NCBI RefSeq assembly: GCF_003326675.1
Contig: NZ_JPWF01000006.1
Span: forward strand, 186,001-250,000
DNA: 64,000 nucleotides
Direction: 5' to 3'
DNA from: Thalassospira profundimaris
Lineage (GTDB): Bacteria > Pseudomonadota > Alphaproteobacteria > Rhodospirillales > Thalassospiraceae
Positions 10,418-19,718 of this stretch are shown in pieces (position 1 is the stretch's first letter; every line of letters starts with the position of its first letter). The notes below the pieces were generated by a model. That model was given only the letters and a program-made list of their open reading frames with translations, did not search any database and had not been told where the DNA came from. Position numbers and translations under genes: made by a program.

Positions 10418-11109
10418 TCGCGAAACTGCGCGGAATTGTCGATTTTATTGGCGAAGACAGCGTCATCATTGATGTGAATGGTGTCGGCTATCTTGTTTTT
10501 GCATCGCGCCGGACATTGTCGATGCTGCCTGCCAAGGGCGGGGATGCCGGTTTGATGATCGAAACCCATGTCCGTGAAGATCACATTCATCTGTATGGCT
10601 TTGCCGATAATGCGGAAAAGCAGTGGTTCAACCTTCTCACCACCGTTCAGGGTGTTGGCGCAAAGGTTGGCCTTGCATTGCTGTCTGTTCTAAGCCCGAC
10701 CGATCTTTTGCGCGCCCTTGCCGCACAGGATACGACGGCCCTTTGCCGTGCACCGGGTATTGGTCCCAAAGTTGCCACCCGTATTGTCGGCGAACTGAAA
10801 GACAAGGCCGCCAAGCTTAATCTTGGTCCGGTTGCAGCCCCGGCTGCCCCGGCGGCAGAACCGGCGAAACCGGCTGGAAAATCGAAAAAAGCATCAAAAT
10901 CATCTGCGGATGTGAATATCGACAAAGCCCCGGCCGAGCCGGTTGTGGATGATAGTGTCGTGATGGCGGACGCGGTTTCTGCGCTGGTCAATCTTGGCTA
11001 TGGCCGTTCCGAGGCATTTGGTGCGGTCGGCAAGGCAGCCCAGCAGGCTGGTGATGACAAGACAATTGATACCCTGATCCGTCTGGGACTAAAGGAGCTT
11101 AGCGCGTGA
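10414..11109 (+). CDS. ruvA: Holliday junction branch migration protein RuvA
   Basis: This 231-residue DNA-binding subunit of the RuvAB branch-migration motor has an OB-fold N-terminus ([26 protein letters not shown]) and helix-hairpin-helix motifs ([12 protein letters not shown] and [19 protein letters not shown]). A flexible Ala/Pro/Lys-rich linker at about 145-180 is longer than in E. coli RuvA. The C-terminal domain III contacts RuvB ([16 protein letters not shown]). The GTG start overlaps the ruvC stop and the stop overlaps the ruvB start, each by four bases. Confidence 0.96.
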   Translation: MIAKLRGIVDFIGEDSVIIDVNGVGYLVFASRRTLSMLPAKGGDAGLMIETHVREDHIHLYGFADNAEKQWFNLLTTVQGVGAKVGLALLSVLSPTDLLRALAAQDTTALCRAPGIGPKVATRIVGELKDKAAKLNLGPVAAPAAPAAEPAKPAGKSKKASKSSADVNIDKAPAEPVVDDSVVMADAVSALVNLGYGRSEAFGAVGKAAQQAGDDKTIDTLIRLGLKELSA

Positions 11110-12179
11110 GCGAAGAAGAAGACCGTCTGCTCAGTGGTGAGCGTCGCGAAGAAGACCATCAGGAAGGATCGCTGCGTCCGCGTCGACTGGATGATTTCAC
11201 CGGTCAGAAAGAAGTGCGCGAAAACCTTGATGTCTTTATTCAGGCGGCGCGTGCCCGCGAAGAGGCGATGGATCATGTCTTGTTCTTTGGGCCTCCGGGC
11301 CTGGGTAAAACCACGCTTTCGCAAATTGTCGCCAGCGAACTGGGTGTCGGGTTCCGTGCGACATCGGGTCCGGTTATCGCCAAGGCAGGTGATCTTGCCG
11401 CACTTCTGACCAATCTTCAGCCGCGTGACGTTCTGTTCATTGACGAAATTCACCGTTTGAACCCGGCGGTGGAGGAAATCCTTTATCCGGCGATGGAAGA
11501 TTTCCAGCTTGATCTGATCATTGGCGAGGGGCCCGCAGCCCGATCCGTCCGTATTGATCTGCCGCCCTTTACCCTTGTCGGGGCGACCACGCGTTCGGGT
11601 CTTTTGACAACACCGTTGCGCGATCGTTTTGGTATTCCGCTGCGTCTGCGTTTCTATGAACCTGAAGAACTGGTCAGCATCGTTTCACGTGGTGCGCGGC
11701 TTCTGAATTTCGATATGACCGAAGAAGGTGCGATGGAAATCGCCCGTCGGTCACGCGGTACGCCCCGTATTGCCGGGCGCTTGTTGCGGCGTGTGCGTGA
11801 CTTTGCCGCCGTGGCCGAAAAGTCGCCGGTCGATAAGTTCATTGCCGATGCGGCGTTGACCCGTCTTGAGGTCGATAACCTTGGCCTCGACAGTCAGGAC
11901 CGTCGTTACCTTAATTGTATTGCTGGTAACTATGGTGGTGGTCCGGTCGGGGTCGATACCCTTGCCGCTGCGTTGTCAGAAGAACGCGACACCATCGAAG
12001 ACGTGATTGAACCGTACCTTCTGCAACAGGGGCTGATTCAGCGTACCCCGCGCGGGCGTATGCTGGGCATCAAAGGGTTCCAGCATCTTGGTCTGACGCC
12101 GCCGCGTGAAGCGGGCGGGGTGCCGATGTCTGATTTGTTTGATCGTCAGGCCAACGGATCATCCGGGGGCGATTCCTGA
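11106..12179 (+). CDS. ruvB: Holliday junction ATP-dependent helicase RuvB
   Basis: This 357-residue AAA+ hexameric motor drives branch migration with RuvA. It shows [11 protein letters not shown] near residue 25, Walker [11 protein letters not shown] near 62, Walker [11 protein letters not shown] near 112, sensor 1 [18 protein letters not shown], the arginine region [18 protein letters not shown], and a C-terminal winged helix ending QHLGLTPP. It begins with GTG inside the end of ruvA. The stop TGA overlaps the ATG of ybgC by one base. Length is normal with a slightly extended C-terminus. Confidence 0.97.
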   Translation: MSEEEDRLLSGERREEDHQEGSLRPRRLDDFTGQKEVRENLDVFIQAARAREEAMDHVLFFGPPGLGKTTLSQIVASELGVGFRATSGPVIAKAGDLAALLTNLQPRDVLFIDEIHRLNPAVEEILYPAMEDFQLDLIIGEGPAARSVRIDLPPFTLVGATTRSGLLTTPLRDRFGIPLRLRFYEPEELVSIVSRGARLLNFDMTEEGAMEIARRSRGTPRIAGRLLRRVRDFAAVAEKSPVDKFIADAALTRLEVDNLGLDSQDRRYLNCIAGNYGGGPVGVDTLAAALSEERDTIEDVIEPYLLQQGLIQRTPRGRMLGIKGFQHLGLTPPREAGGVPMSDLFDRQANGSSGGDS

Positions 12180-12640
12180 TGACCCAAACTGCGCATGACG
12201 TCCTGATGGGGCAGATCGAAGGCAAGCGCCACATTTATCCTTTAGTCGTATTTTATGAAGATACAGATGCTGGCGGCATCGTCTATCACGCCAACTATCT
12301 GGCATTTGCCGAGCGTGCGCGTTCAGCGATGCTTAACCTGTTGGGCTTTACCAATCGAAATGTTGCAGAACGCCACAAAGTTGCCATAGCGGTTCGACAC
12401 TGTACCGTCGATTTTCGTCGCGCTGCCCAGTTGGAAGACCGCCTTACGGTGGAAAGCCGGGTGATTAAGCTAGGGGGCGCATCGCTTGGTTTCGAACAGA
12501 AAATCATGCGCGACGGGGATGAACTTGTGGTGATCGAGATTTATCTCGCCTGCATGTCGCTGGAAGAACTTCGGGCACAAAGATTGCCCGAAGAATTAAG
12601 AACGGTATTTAGTCGATATCTGGATGTGAACAAGGACTGA
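12179..12640 (+). CDS. ybgC: Acyl-CoA thioesterase YbgC (Tol-Pal associated)
   Basis: This 153-residue hot-dog fold thioesterase carries the 4HBT/YbgC signature VFYEDTDAGGIVYHANYLAFAER with the catalytic Asp near residue 28. The family hydrolyses acyl-CoA thioesters and is usually the first gene of the tol-pal cluster, with a suggested role in phospholipid metabolism at the inner membrane. It starts one base inside the ruvB stop and is seven bases from tolQ, so ruvCAB and tol genes may be co-transcribed. Confidence 0.92.
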   Translation: MTQTAHDVLMGQIEGKRHIYPLVVFYEDTDAGGIVYHANYLAFAERARSAMLNLLGFTNRNVAERHKVAIAVRHCTVDFRRAAQLEDRLTVESRVIKLGGASLGFEQKIMRDGDELVVIEIYLACMSLEELRAQRLPEELRTVFSRYLDVNKD

Positions 12641-12647
12641 CGGGAAT

Positions 12648-13379
12648 ATGGAAAATCAAGTGGTCGACGCGGTAACGCTGGGGCAGTCGGTCATGGCGCA
12701 TGACATGTCTCTGTGGGGACTTTTCATGCAGGCTGGACTGGTCGTCAAAACGGTGATGATCGGACTGTTGATGGCTTCTGTCTGGGTATGGGCGATTGTA
12801 ATCGAAAAACTGATGCGCCTGCGCAAGTTGCGCGCACAGGCCAATACCTTCGAAGAAGCCTTCTGGTCGGGCGGGTCACTCGAAGATTTGTATGACCGGA
12901 TTGCTGACAAACCGCGTGATCCGATGTCGGCAATCTTTGTGTCGGCCATGCGTGAATGGCGTCGTTCGAATGCGCGCGGTGTTCATGGTGATACCATGCG
13001 CGCCCGTTTGCAGCAGCGCCTTGAAAAATCCATGGAAATCACCCTTGGTCGTGAAATGGACCGGGTCGAGAAATACATGACCTTCCTGGCGTCCGTTGGC
13101 TCAACCGCACCTTTCGTCGGTCTGTTTGGTACGGTCTGGGGCATCATGGTTTCGTTCCAGTCGATTGCTGCTTCGAAAAACACATCGCTTGCTGTTGTGG
13201 CACCGGGTATTGCCGAGGCACTTTTTGCAACCGCCATGGGCCTTGTCGCCGCAATTCCGGCGGTGGTTGCCTATAACAAGATTTCCAGTGACCTCAACCG
13301 TTACAGCAACCGGCTCGAAGCTTTCGTGGACGAGTTCAGCTCGATCCTGTCGCGCCAACTTGACGATTCGAGAGACTGA
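12648..13379 (+). CDS. tolQ: Tol-Pal system proton channel subunit TolQ
   Basis: This 243-residue inner-membrane MotA/TolQ/ExbB-family protein forms the proton channel with TolR and powers TolA during outer-membrane constriction at division. TM1 is near residues 30-52. A cytoplasmic loop contains EKSMEITLGREMDRVEKYMTF. TM2 and TM3 follow (STAPFVGLFGTVWGIM and VAPGIAEALFATAMGLVAAIPAV), holding the conserved Thr/Gly-rich channel motifs. It is spaced two bases from tolR. TolQ rather than ExbB is assigned from its tolR-tolA-tolB-pal context. Confidence 0.96.
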   Translation: MENQVVDAVTLGQSVMAHDMSLWGLFMQAGLVVKTVMIGLLMASVWVWAIVIEKLMRLRKLRAQANTFEEAFWSGGSLEDLYDRIADKPRDPMSAIFVSAMREWRRSNARGVHGDTMRARLQQRLEKSMEITLGREMDRVEKYMTFLASVGSTAPFVGLFGTVWGIMVSFQSIAASKNTSLAVVAPGIAEALFATAMGLVAAIPAVVAYNKISSDLNRYSNRLEAFVDEFSSILSRQLDDSRD

Positions 13380-13381
13380 TT

Positions 13382-13834
13382 ATGGGCGCACAGCTTGCCA
13401 AATCGGGTGGAGGACGCCGTCGCGGACGTCGCAACAATCGCCGTTCCGCGATGAGCGACATCAACGTCACGCCAATGGTCGATGTCATGCTGGTGCTGCT
13501 TGTGATCTTCATGGTCGCGGCACCCTTGATGACCGTCGGGGTCGAGGTTGACCTTCCTGAAACCAGTGCTGCTCCGATGACAGGCCAGGATGAACCGCTT
13601 GTCGTGTCGGTATCGCGCGAAGGTACGATTTATATTATGGACAGCGAAATCGCTCAGGACACCCTGACCGAAAAACTCGCTGCGATCACCGACAACAAGG
13701 CCGATACCCGCATCTTTGTGCGCGGGGACAAGGCCATTGATTATGGTCGGGTGATGGAAGTCATGGGGCTGATCAAGGATGCCGGCTTTAGCAAGGTGGC
13801 CCTGATTGCCGAACTGCCCCAAAAGGGTTCGTAA
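13382..13834 (+). CDS. tolR: Tol-Pal system protein TolR
   Basis: This 150-residue ExbD/TolR-family protein has a basic, Gly/Arg-rich cytoplasmic tail and a single TM helix at about 32-52 with the essential proton-carrying Asp (TPMVDVMLVLLVIFMV). The periplasmic domain ends in the peptidoglycan-binding type fold (GRVMEVMGLIKDAGFSKVALIAE). It partners with TolQ and TolA. It lies in a tight operon, two bases after tolQ and six before tolA. Confidence 0.95.
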   Translation: MGAQLAKSGGGRRRGRRNNRRSAMSDINVTPMVDVMLVLLVIFMVAAPLMTVGVEVDLPETSAAPMTGQDEPLVVSVSREGTIYIMDSEIAQDTLTEKLAAITDNKADTRIFVRGDKAIDYGRVMEVMGLIKDAGFSKVALIAELPQKGS

Positions 13835-13840
13835 CTGATT

Positions 13841-14824
13841 ATGCTGCGTTACGCTCTCATATCGCTTGGTTTGCATCTTGTGCTGTTTCTGGTGGCATGG
13901 TTGGGCTTGCCTGACCTGTTTGATGAAACGCCGCTGGAATTGCAGTCCATTTCGGTCGAAGTCGTGACTGTGGATGAATTTTCCGCAGCCCCGACCAAGG
14001 CTTTGCCAAAGCCGGAACCGAAAAAGGAACCCAAACCGGCCCCCAAGCCAGAGCCGAAACCCGAACCCAAGCCTGAACCAAAACCCGAGCCGAAACCGGA
14101 ACCGAAGCCAGAGCCAAAGCCCGAACCAAAACCGGAGCCCAAGCCAGAGCCGAAACCCGAACCCAAGCCGGAACCGAAGCCAGAGCCCAAACCGGCCCCG
14201 AAACCTGAACCGGTTCCGTTGCCTGAAGTTAAAAAAGAGCCCGAGCCGAAGCCTGAACCAAAGCCGACCGAGTTGGCCGCGGTAAAGCCTGAAAGCAAAC
14301 CAAAACCATCCAAACCGGAGCCGGAGAAGAAGCCGGAACCGAAAAAAGAAGAACCCAAGAAGGAAGAGCCGAAGAAACGCGACTTCCTGAGCGTTCTTAA
14401 GGATGTGAGTAAGCTAAAGGAGACTGCACAGGCGACACCGGAACCGCAACCCGATGAAGTTCCACAGGAAAATGCCAGCGAGGTTGTTGCAACCAGACTG
14501 GACGCCAATCTGACGATGAGCGAACTTGACGCGGTCAAACGTCAGATTGAACGCTGTTGGAGCCCGCCGGCTGGTGCAAAAGAAGCAGGGAACTTTGCTG
14601 TTGAAATTCATGTCAGCGCAAACCCCGACGGAACTGTTCGACAGGCACGTATCAGTAATCTGAATGATATTCAGGGCGATTCTTCTCGCCGTACGATTGC
14701 AGAAAGTGCTTTGCGAGCAGTGCTAAATCCGCAATGCAGTCCTCTAAAACTGCCGCTGGATAAATATGAAATGTGGCGCACATTCACGTTCAATTTCGAC
14801 ATGCGTGAAATGCTGGGCCTTTAA
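13841..14824 (+). CDS. tolA: Cell envelope integrity protein TolA
   Basis: This 327-residue periplasm-spanning protein links TolQR to TolB-Pal. It has an N-terminal TM anchor ([19 protein letters not shown], residues 5-23). Next is a strikingly regular Lys-Pro-Glu-Pro repeat at about residues 56-126, then a charged Lys/Glu/Pro region to about 180. The C-terminal TolA/TonB-like domain ([17 protein letters not shown]) ends [15 protein letters not shown]. The central spacer is proline-rich, as in TonB, instead of the Ala/Lys-rich helix of E. coli TolA. Identity rests mainly on the operon position and the C-terminal domain. Confidence 0.93.
   Translation: MLRYALISLGLHLVLFLVAWLGLPDLFDETPLELQSISVEVVTVDEFSAAPTKALPKPEPKKEPKPAPKPEPKPEPKPEPKPEPKPEPKPEPKPEPKPEPKPEPKPEPKPEPKPEPKPAPKPEPVPLPEVKKEPEPKPEPKPTELAAVKPESKPKPSKPEPEKKPEPKKEEPKKEEPKKRDFLSVLKDVSKLKETAQATPEPQPDEVPQENASEVVATRLDANLTMSELDAVKRQIERCWSPPAGAKEAGNFAVEIHVSANPDGTVRQARISNLNDIQGDSSRRTIAESALRAVLNPQCSPLKLPLDKYEMWRTFTFNFDMREMLGL
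14006..14218 (+). repeat. Tandem Lys-Pro-Glu-Pro coding repeat in tolA
   Basis: About 18 near-exact 12-base units encode alternating KP-EP pairs. Synonymous third-position differences between units (CCG, CCC, CCA; AAA, AAG) show the repeat is old or under protein-level selection rather than a fresh expansion. The peptide is expected to form an extended polyproline-II rod. Confidence 0.9.
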
Positions 14825-14864
14825 TGATAAGTTCTTGAACACGCGTGGAAAATAGCGAGGCAGG

Positions 14865-16235
14865 ATGACCATCAAGACCAACGCAGGAAAACGATTTTGG
14901 GCAAAAGGCAGTGTTGCGGCACTGTGTGCCCTGGCCGTTGTCGCTGGCCTGAATGTCAGTTTTATGTCGCCGGCAAAGGCGGAGCTCCGGATTGACATCA
15001 CCCGGGGCGAGCTGAAACCGATGCCGATCGCCGTCACCCGTTTCCCGGGCGATGGTGTGGCCGAAACCGAAATCGGCCAGAATCTGACGCAGGTGATTGC
15101 TGCTGACCTGGAACGTTCGGGGCTGTTTGCGCCGATCAATGAAAAGGCATTCATCCAGAGTGCGGCTTCATTGGCGGTCAACCCGAACTTTGCCGAATGG
15201 CGTGCCATCAGTGCGCAAGCACTGGTCAATGGTCGCGTCGTTACGGAACCAAACGGATTACTTCGTGTCGAATTCCGACTTTGGGATGTGTTGGCAGAAA
15301 CCCAGATGTCCGGGGTTGCCTATCGTACACAGCCCAATAACTGGCGTCGGATTGCGCATAAGATCGCTGACGAGATCTATAAGCGTATCACCGGCGAAAG
15401 CGGTTATTTCGATACCAGGATTGTATATGTGTCTGAATCAGGCCCGGCTGACAAACGTGTAAAACGTTTGGCGATCATGGATCAGGATGGTGCAAACCAT
15501 CGGTTCCTGTCGGACGGTCGGTTCCTTGTGCTGAACCCGCGCTTCTCGCCGACGGCACAGGAAGTGGTTTATATGTCGTACTTTAACGACAAGCCGCGCG
15601 TTTATGTTTTGGATATTGATACCGGCGAGTTGGAGCTGCTGGGCGATTTCCCGGGGATGACTTTTGCACCCCGATTCGCGCCAGACGGGAACTCGGTCGT
15701 CATGTCGCAAGCGTTTGACGGGAACAGCGAGATTTATCAGCTGGACCTGCGCACACGTGAAAAGCACCAGCTTACGCGTCATCCGGCCGTGGATACCTCG
15801 CCCTCCTATTCGCCTGACGGGTCGCGCATTGCTTTCAACTCCGATCGCAGTGGTGCACAACAAATTTATGTGATGAATGCCGATGGTGGGGGCGTGCAGC
15901 GTATCAGCTTTGGCGGTGGTCTTTATGCCACACCAGTCTGGTCGCCACGCGGGGACCTGATTGCATTCACCAAATCGCAAGGAGGTCGGTTCTATATCGG
16001 TGTCATGCGGCCAGATGGCAGTGGAGAAAGGCTGCTGGCCGAAGGGTTCCTCGTCGAGGGACCAACATGGGCGCCGAACGGAAGAGTGTTGATGTATCAC
16101 CGCCAGCACCCGTCCAGGGACGGGACCAAGGATCGCTATCGTCTGTATTCGATCGATCTCACAGGTTACAACGAGCGAGAGATCGTTACACCTGCAGATG
16201 GGTCGGATCCAGCATGGTCGCCCTTGATTCCCTGA
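14865..16235 (+). CDS. tolB: Tol-Pal system beta-propeller protein TolB
   Basis: This 456-residue periplasmic protein has a Sec signal peptide (hydrophobic [18 protein letters not shown], cleavage near residue 39 after AKA). An N-terminal TolB domain ([18 protein letters not shown]...[15 protein letters not shown]) precedes a six-bladed propeller with WD40-like PD40 blades ([57 protein letters not shown]). It binds Pal and TolA. It follows tolA by about 40 bases. Confidence 0.96.
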   Translation: MTIKTNAGKRFWAKGSVAALCALAVVAGLNVSFMSPAKAELRIDITRGELKPMPIAVTRFPGDGVAETEIGQNLTQVIAADLERSGLFAPINEKAFIQSAASLAVNPNFAEWRAISAQALVNGRVVTEPNGLLRVEFRLWDVLAETQMSGVAYRTQPNNWRRIAHKIADEIYKRITGESGYFDTRIVYVSESGPADKRVKRLAIMDQDGANHRFLSDGRFLVLNPRFSPTAQEVVYMSYFNDKPRVYVLDIDTGELELLGDFPGMTFAPRFAPDGNSVVMSQAFDGNSEIYQLDLRTREKHQLTRHPAVDTSPSYSPDGSRIAFNSDRSGAQQIYVMNADGGGVQRISFGGGLYATPVWSPRGDLIAFTKSQGGRFYIGVMRPDGSGERLLAEGFLVEGPTWAPNGRVLMYHRQHPSRDGTKDRYRLYSIDLTGYNEREIVTPADGSDPAWSPLIP

Positions 16236-16364
16236 TTTCTCAAGAGTATAGTCATCGCGAAGCACTGAATGCGATTCGCTTTAATCGCGGGCATTTTCGG
16301 TGTCGCGAGACATGGAAAACACCAACCTCGGGCGAATGCGTCCGGTGTTAAGGGGAAAACTTAA

Positions 16365-16859
16365 ATGAAACTTCGTATTCTCAGCGTTTTTGCTGCCGCC
16401 GCTCTTCTGGCTGCATGTGAAACTGCACCTGATAACTCTGCGACCACTGGTGGCGAGGGTGTATCGACTGTAAACCAGCCGTCCACCAGCACGTCGCTGT
16501 CGGAAAGCAGCCCAGAGTGGTTCGCTGTTAACGTTGGTGACCGCGTCTTCTTCGGCTTCGATAAATACGACCTCGCCGGTGAAGCTCGTCGCACCCTCGA
16601 ACTGCAGGCCGCTTGGCTGAAGAAATACCCGCAGTACAAAGTTGTTGTCGAAGGCCACGCCGATGAGCGCGGTACCCGTGAATACAACCTTGCACTCGGC
16701 GAACGCCGTGCGAACTCGGTTAAAGATTACCTGATCGCTCTGGGTATCGATCCGTCGCGCGTCGAAACCATTTCTTATGGCAAAGAGCGCCCGGTTGCTC
16801 TTGGTCATGACGACGAAAGCTGGGCTAAAAACCGCCGCTCTGTATCGGTTATCCGTTAA
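16365..16859 (+). CDS. pal: Peptidoglycan-associated lipoprotein Pal
   Basis: This 164-residue outer-membrane lipoprotein has a lipobox signal peptide (AAAALLAACETAP; Cys near residue 19) and a short Ser/Thr-rich linker. The OmpA-like peptidoglycan-binding domain follows (VFFGFDKYDL...VEGHADERGTREYNLALGERRANSVKDYL). The Asp and Arg that grip meso-diaminopimelate are both present. It is the last gene before a strong terminator, so tolQRAB-pal (with ybgC and possibly ruvCAB) ends here and cpoB is transcribed separately or by read-through. Confidence 0.96.
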   Translation: MKLRILSVFAAAALLAACETAPDNSATTGGEGVSTVNQPSTSTSLSESSPEWFAVNVGDRVFFGFDKYDLAGEARRTLELQAAWLKKYPQYKVVVEGHADERGTREYNLALGERRANSVKDYLIALGIDPSRVETISYGKERPVALGHDDESWAKNRRSVSVIR

Positions 16860-16891
16860 GCGCGTGCAGGTGAAAGCCTGACTTGAATATC

Positions 16892-16929
16892 AAGGCGTCT
16901 GTCCCGTTCGGGGCAGGCGCCTTATTTTT
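16892..16929 (+). terminator. Intrinsic terminator after pal
   Basis: An outer AAGGCG/CGCCTT stem continues as an inner CTGTCCC/GGGGCAG pairing around a short loop, followed by ATTTTTG. It lies 33 bases past the pal stop. Confidence 0.8.
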
Positions 16930-17012
16930 GCCGCCAGAAAATGTTGAAACTATGCTTGTGTCCTGTTCATAGTGACGCATCAAAGATTGCATTGACGACA
17001 AAGGACCCGACA

Positions 17013-18152
17013 ATGATCCGAGTTCGACCGACCACGAAACAGCACATTACTGTTAGTGCATCCATCCAGTCTGACCGGACAGAGATCACAGGTTCTGGCG
17101 CATCCCGGATGGTTGCTTTGCGTAAAGGCCGGCATCTTCTTGCAGCCCTTGCCATCGGCACCGTATTTGGCATGACGTCGCTTGCGACCACGCAGGTCCA
17201 CGCACAAGATGCCAACATGTCCCGTCAGGTCGACCAGTTGCGCAAGGATCTTGATCTGTTGCAGCGCTATGTCTATCGCGAAGGGACGGGCGGGGCTGCT
17301 GGCGCATCTGGTGGTGCCGCCGTTGCAGGGGCCGATGACGGATCCCCGGCTGCTGCTCGCCAACAAGTCCAGATTAACGATCTTCAACGCAGTGCAACCC
17401 AACTGACCGGTCAGATCGAACAGTTCGATTTCCGTATTCGGAAAATGGAAGAACGTCTTGAACGGCTGGTTGCTGATATTGATTTCCGTCTCGGCCAACT
17501 CGAAGGCGGGTCTGTGATGTCTGGTGGGGCTGCTGGTGTTGCCCCGCAAGCTGGTGCAGAAACCAGTGCTGCGGCACCGACCGGCAATGGTGTTGCCGCG
17601 ACCCAGTTGGGTGGTGGTGCCGGGAGTGGTGAACAGCTTAATGATCGTGGCACCAAACTGTTTGGTGTGATTGAAAATGAAGGCCAGCCGCCGAAAATCC
17701 CGTCTGGTCCTGCTGCATCCACGGGGGCCGTGGCTTCAACCGCAACCCAGACCGCGGCGCTTTCCGGTGGCACCCCCGAAGAACAGTATCGCGAAGCATT
17801 TGGCTTGTTGCGCAAACAGGATTTCCCGGCTGCTGAAAAAGCACTGAGCAGCTTTGTGTCCTCGCATCCCAACGATCCGCTGGCCGGGAATGCGCAATAC
17901 TGGCTTGGTGAAACCTATTATGTGCGCGGTCAGTTTGAAAACGCGGCCATTGCCTTTACCGAAGGTTTTCAGACCTATCCGGATAGCACCAAGGCCCCGG
18001 ACAATCTTTTGAAGCTGGGCATGTCGCTTGCCAATCTAGGCAAGAATGAAGATGCCTGCACCGCTTTTGGTCATTTGATCGACAACTTCCCGAATGCCTC
18101 CAACGTGGTGCTTGATCGCGCCCGACAGGAACGCAAAAACCGCGGATGTTAG
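17013..18152 (+). CDS. cpoB: Tol-Pal system coordinator CpoB/YbgF
   Basis: This periplasmic protein coordinates Tol energy with peptidoglycan synthesis at division. It has a signal sequence (RHLLAALAIGTVFGMTSLA), a coiled coil (MSRQVDQLRKDLDLLQRYV and a second heptad region around LTGQIEQFDFRIRKMEERLERL), a Gly/Ala-rich linker and C-terminal TPRs (YREAFGLLRKQDFPAAEKAL; AQYWLGETYYVRGQFENAAIAF). I chose ATG 17013 because AAAGGA lies seven to eight bases upstream. That leaves a long 36-residue n-region before the hydrophobic core. ATG 17109 gives a textbook signal peptide but has a poor ribosome-binding site, so the start is uncertain. Confidence 0.88.
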   Translation: MIRVRPTTKQHITVSASIQSDRTEITGSGASRMVALRKGRHLLAALAIGTVFGMTSLATTQVHAQDANMSRQVDQLRKDLDLLQRYVYREGTGGAAGASGGAAVAGADDGSPAAARQQVQINDLQRSATQLTGQIEQFDFRIRKMEERLERLVADIDFRLGQLEGGSVMSGGAAGVAPQAGAETSAAAPTGNGVAATQLGGGAGSGEQLNDRGTKLFGVIENEGQPPKIPSGPAASTGAVASTATQTAALSGGTPEEQYREAFGLLRKQDFPAAEKALSSFVSSHPNDPLAGNAQYWLGETYYVRGQFENAAIAFTEGFQTYPDSTKAPDNLLKLGMSLANLGKNEDACTAFGHLIDNFPNASNVVLDRARQERKNRGC

Positions 18153-18179
18153 TCGCCTGTTTTTGGTGACAGTCATGTC

Positions 18180-19634
18180 ATGACCGACAGTGTTCCAACA
18201 AATCCTGATCTTGCTGCGGCGTCCAGTGGAACTCCATTGGACGCCGTTGTCTTTGAACAATTGATGGTGCAGTTTGACCCGTTCGAGCAGAACCCGCGTG
18301 TGGCGGTTGCCGTGTCGGGCGGCGCAGACAGCATGGCGCTGGTTCTGTTGGCCCATCACTGGTGTCAGGCGCAAGGCGGTGCGGTTCTGGCCATCACTGT
18401 CGATCATGGTTTACGCGCTGATTCTGCGTCCGAGGCCGCATGGGTCGGATCGCAGCTTTCCAGATACGGGATTGAACATGTCGTCGTCCGTTGGGAAGGC
18501 GATAAACCGTCTGGTGCGGTGCAGGAACGTGCACGCATCGCCCGCTATGATCTGATTGATCAGGTCATGGTGGACCACGGCATTTTCCACCTTCTGGTTG
18601 CCCATCATGCCGGGGATCAGGCCGAAACGATTGCCATGCGCCAGTTGCGCAATGCCGGGACACTGGGCCGGGCAGGGATGTCTGCCCGGCGGTTCTTGCC
18701 AAATGGCCGTTTGTTGCGCCCGCTTTTGAATGTGTCCAAGGCTGATCTGATCGCAACACTTCGCGCATTCAATCAGGACTGGGTTGAAGATCCGTCAAAC
18801 CGGAATGACAAGTTCGAACGGGTGCGCGTGCGTAAATCGCTCCACGAACAAGACGTTCCTTCGGATGTTTTGGGCAATAATGATGCCGACCGGTTGACGC
18901 TTGAACACGATATCGGCTGCTTGCTGGCGCGTGCTGTGACGTTGCATGGTTGTGGTGTGGCACTGTTTGATTACGATGCCTTTTTTGCCGCTGAGTTTGG
19001 CAAAACCACGCGGGTCTATGCGCTGGGGCAGGTGGTCCGTACCGTGGGCGGGGCTGATTACATGCCGGCCTTTGATGCGCTTGATGCCGCGATCAGCAAA
19101 CTTTCCCAAGACGCAACCGGGCGTATAAGCCTCGGCGGGTGTATGTTACATGGCCGCAAGGGACAGATTTGCGTTTATCGCGAAGTCGGGCGGGTTGATC
19201 GTACGCCGGTTGTTGTTTCGCCAAATTACGGGAACAAACAACCTTTGTTGCGTTGGGATAACCGGTTTGAATTGTTGTTAAACGGCCAAATGGATGCGCC
19301 GTTTGACGGCCTGCTGGCAGGGCCGCTTGACCTTTGTGATGTCAGTCACACAAAGGCATTTCGGGCCGCATTGCGCGAAATAGTACCATTTATTGGTAAT
19401 TTGCCACGCGCAGCCCTTGCATCCATGCCTGCACTCTATGATAAAGAAGGCTTGCGATCCGTTGGCGGGCTTGAGGTTTCGGAGCTTTCCGACGTATTAT
19501 CCGCCGCCGGCTGCGATTGGCCTCTGGGCAGGGGAAAAATTGCATTTGGCGGAGGATGGCGGTTTGCACCACCAGTACCTTTGTGGGAAAGTGGTTTCAA
19601 ATCGTCGCCGAAACCCGACAACCTACTTGCGTAA
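18180..19634 (+). CDS. tilS: tRNA(Ile)-lysidine synthetase TilS
   Basis: This 484-residue N-type ATP pyrophosphatase converts C34 of tRNA-Ile(CAU) to lysidine, so the tRNA reads AUA. The PP-loop is AVSGGADSMALVLLAHHW near residue 43. The family motifs VDHGLRADSASEAAWV and HHAGDQAETIAMRQLRN follow, then VEDPSNRNDKFERVRVRK near 200. The C-terminal half is weakly conserved, as usual. It commonly sits between cpoB/pal and ftsH in this order. A perfect TGTGA-N6-TCACA palindrome lies inside the coding region at 19335-19350. Confidence 0.95.
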   Translation: MTDSVPTNPDLAAASSGTPLDAVVFEQLMVQFDPFEQNPRVAVAVSGGADSMALVLLAHHWCQAQGGAVLAITVDHGLRADSASEAAWVGSQLSRYGIEHVVVRWEGDKPSGAVQERARIARYDLIDQVMVDHGIFHLLVAHHAGDQAETIAMRQLRNAGTLGRAGMSARRFLPNGRLLRPLLNVSKADLIATLRAFNQDWVEDPSNRNDKFERVRVRKSLHEQDVPSDVLGNNDADRLTLEHDIGCLLARAVTLHGCGVALFDYDAFFAAEFGKTTRVYALGQVVRTVGGADYMPAFDALDAAISKLSQDATGRISLGGCMLHGRKGQICVYREVGRVDRTPVVVSPNYGNKQPLLRWDNRFELLLNGQMDAPFDGLLAGPLDLCDVSHTKAFRAALREIVPFIGNLPRAALASMPALYDKEGLRSVGGLEVSELSDVLSAAGCDWPLGRGKIAFGGGWRFAPPVPLWESGFKSSPKPDNLLA

Positions 19635-19635
19635 G

Positions 19636-19668
19636 CAAGGCTTGTGACTATCTGATGTTCAAGCCTTG
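19636..19668. repeat. 9-bp inverted repeat between tilS and ftsH
   Basis: CAAGGCTTG/CAAGCCTTG separated by 15 bases begins two bases after the tilS stop. There is no T-run, so it may be a processing hairpin, a weak Rho-type end or an operator in the ftsH leader. Confidence 0.35.
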
Positions 19669-19718
19669 TGCAGGAAGTTTTGCGTCACGGCACACATAAT
19701 TGCGACCAGTAGCTTGGA

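Noticed and set aside
14006-14218. CRISPR-like tandem repeat
   Set aside because: The 12-base periodicity is in frame with tolA and encodes KPEP; there are no unique spacers.
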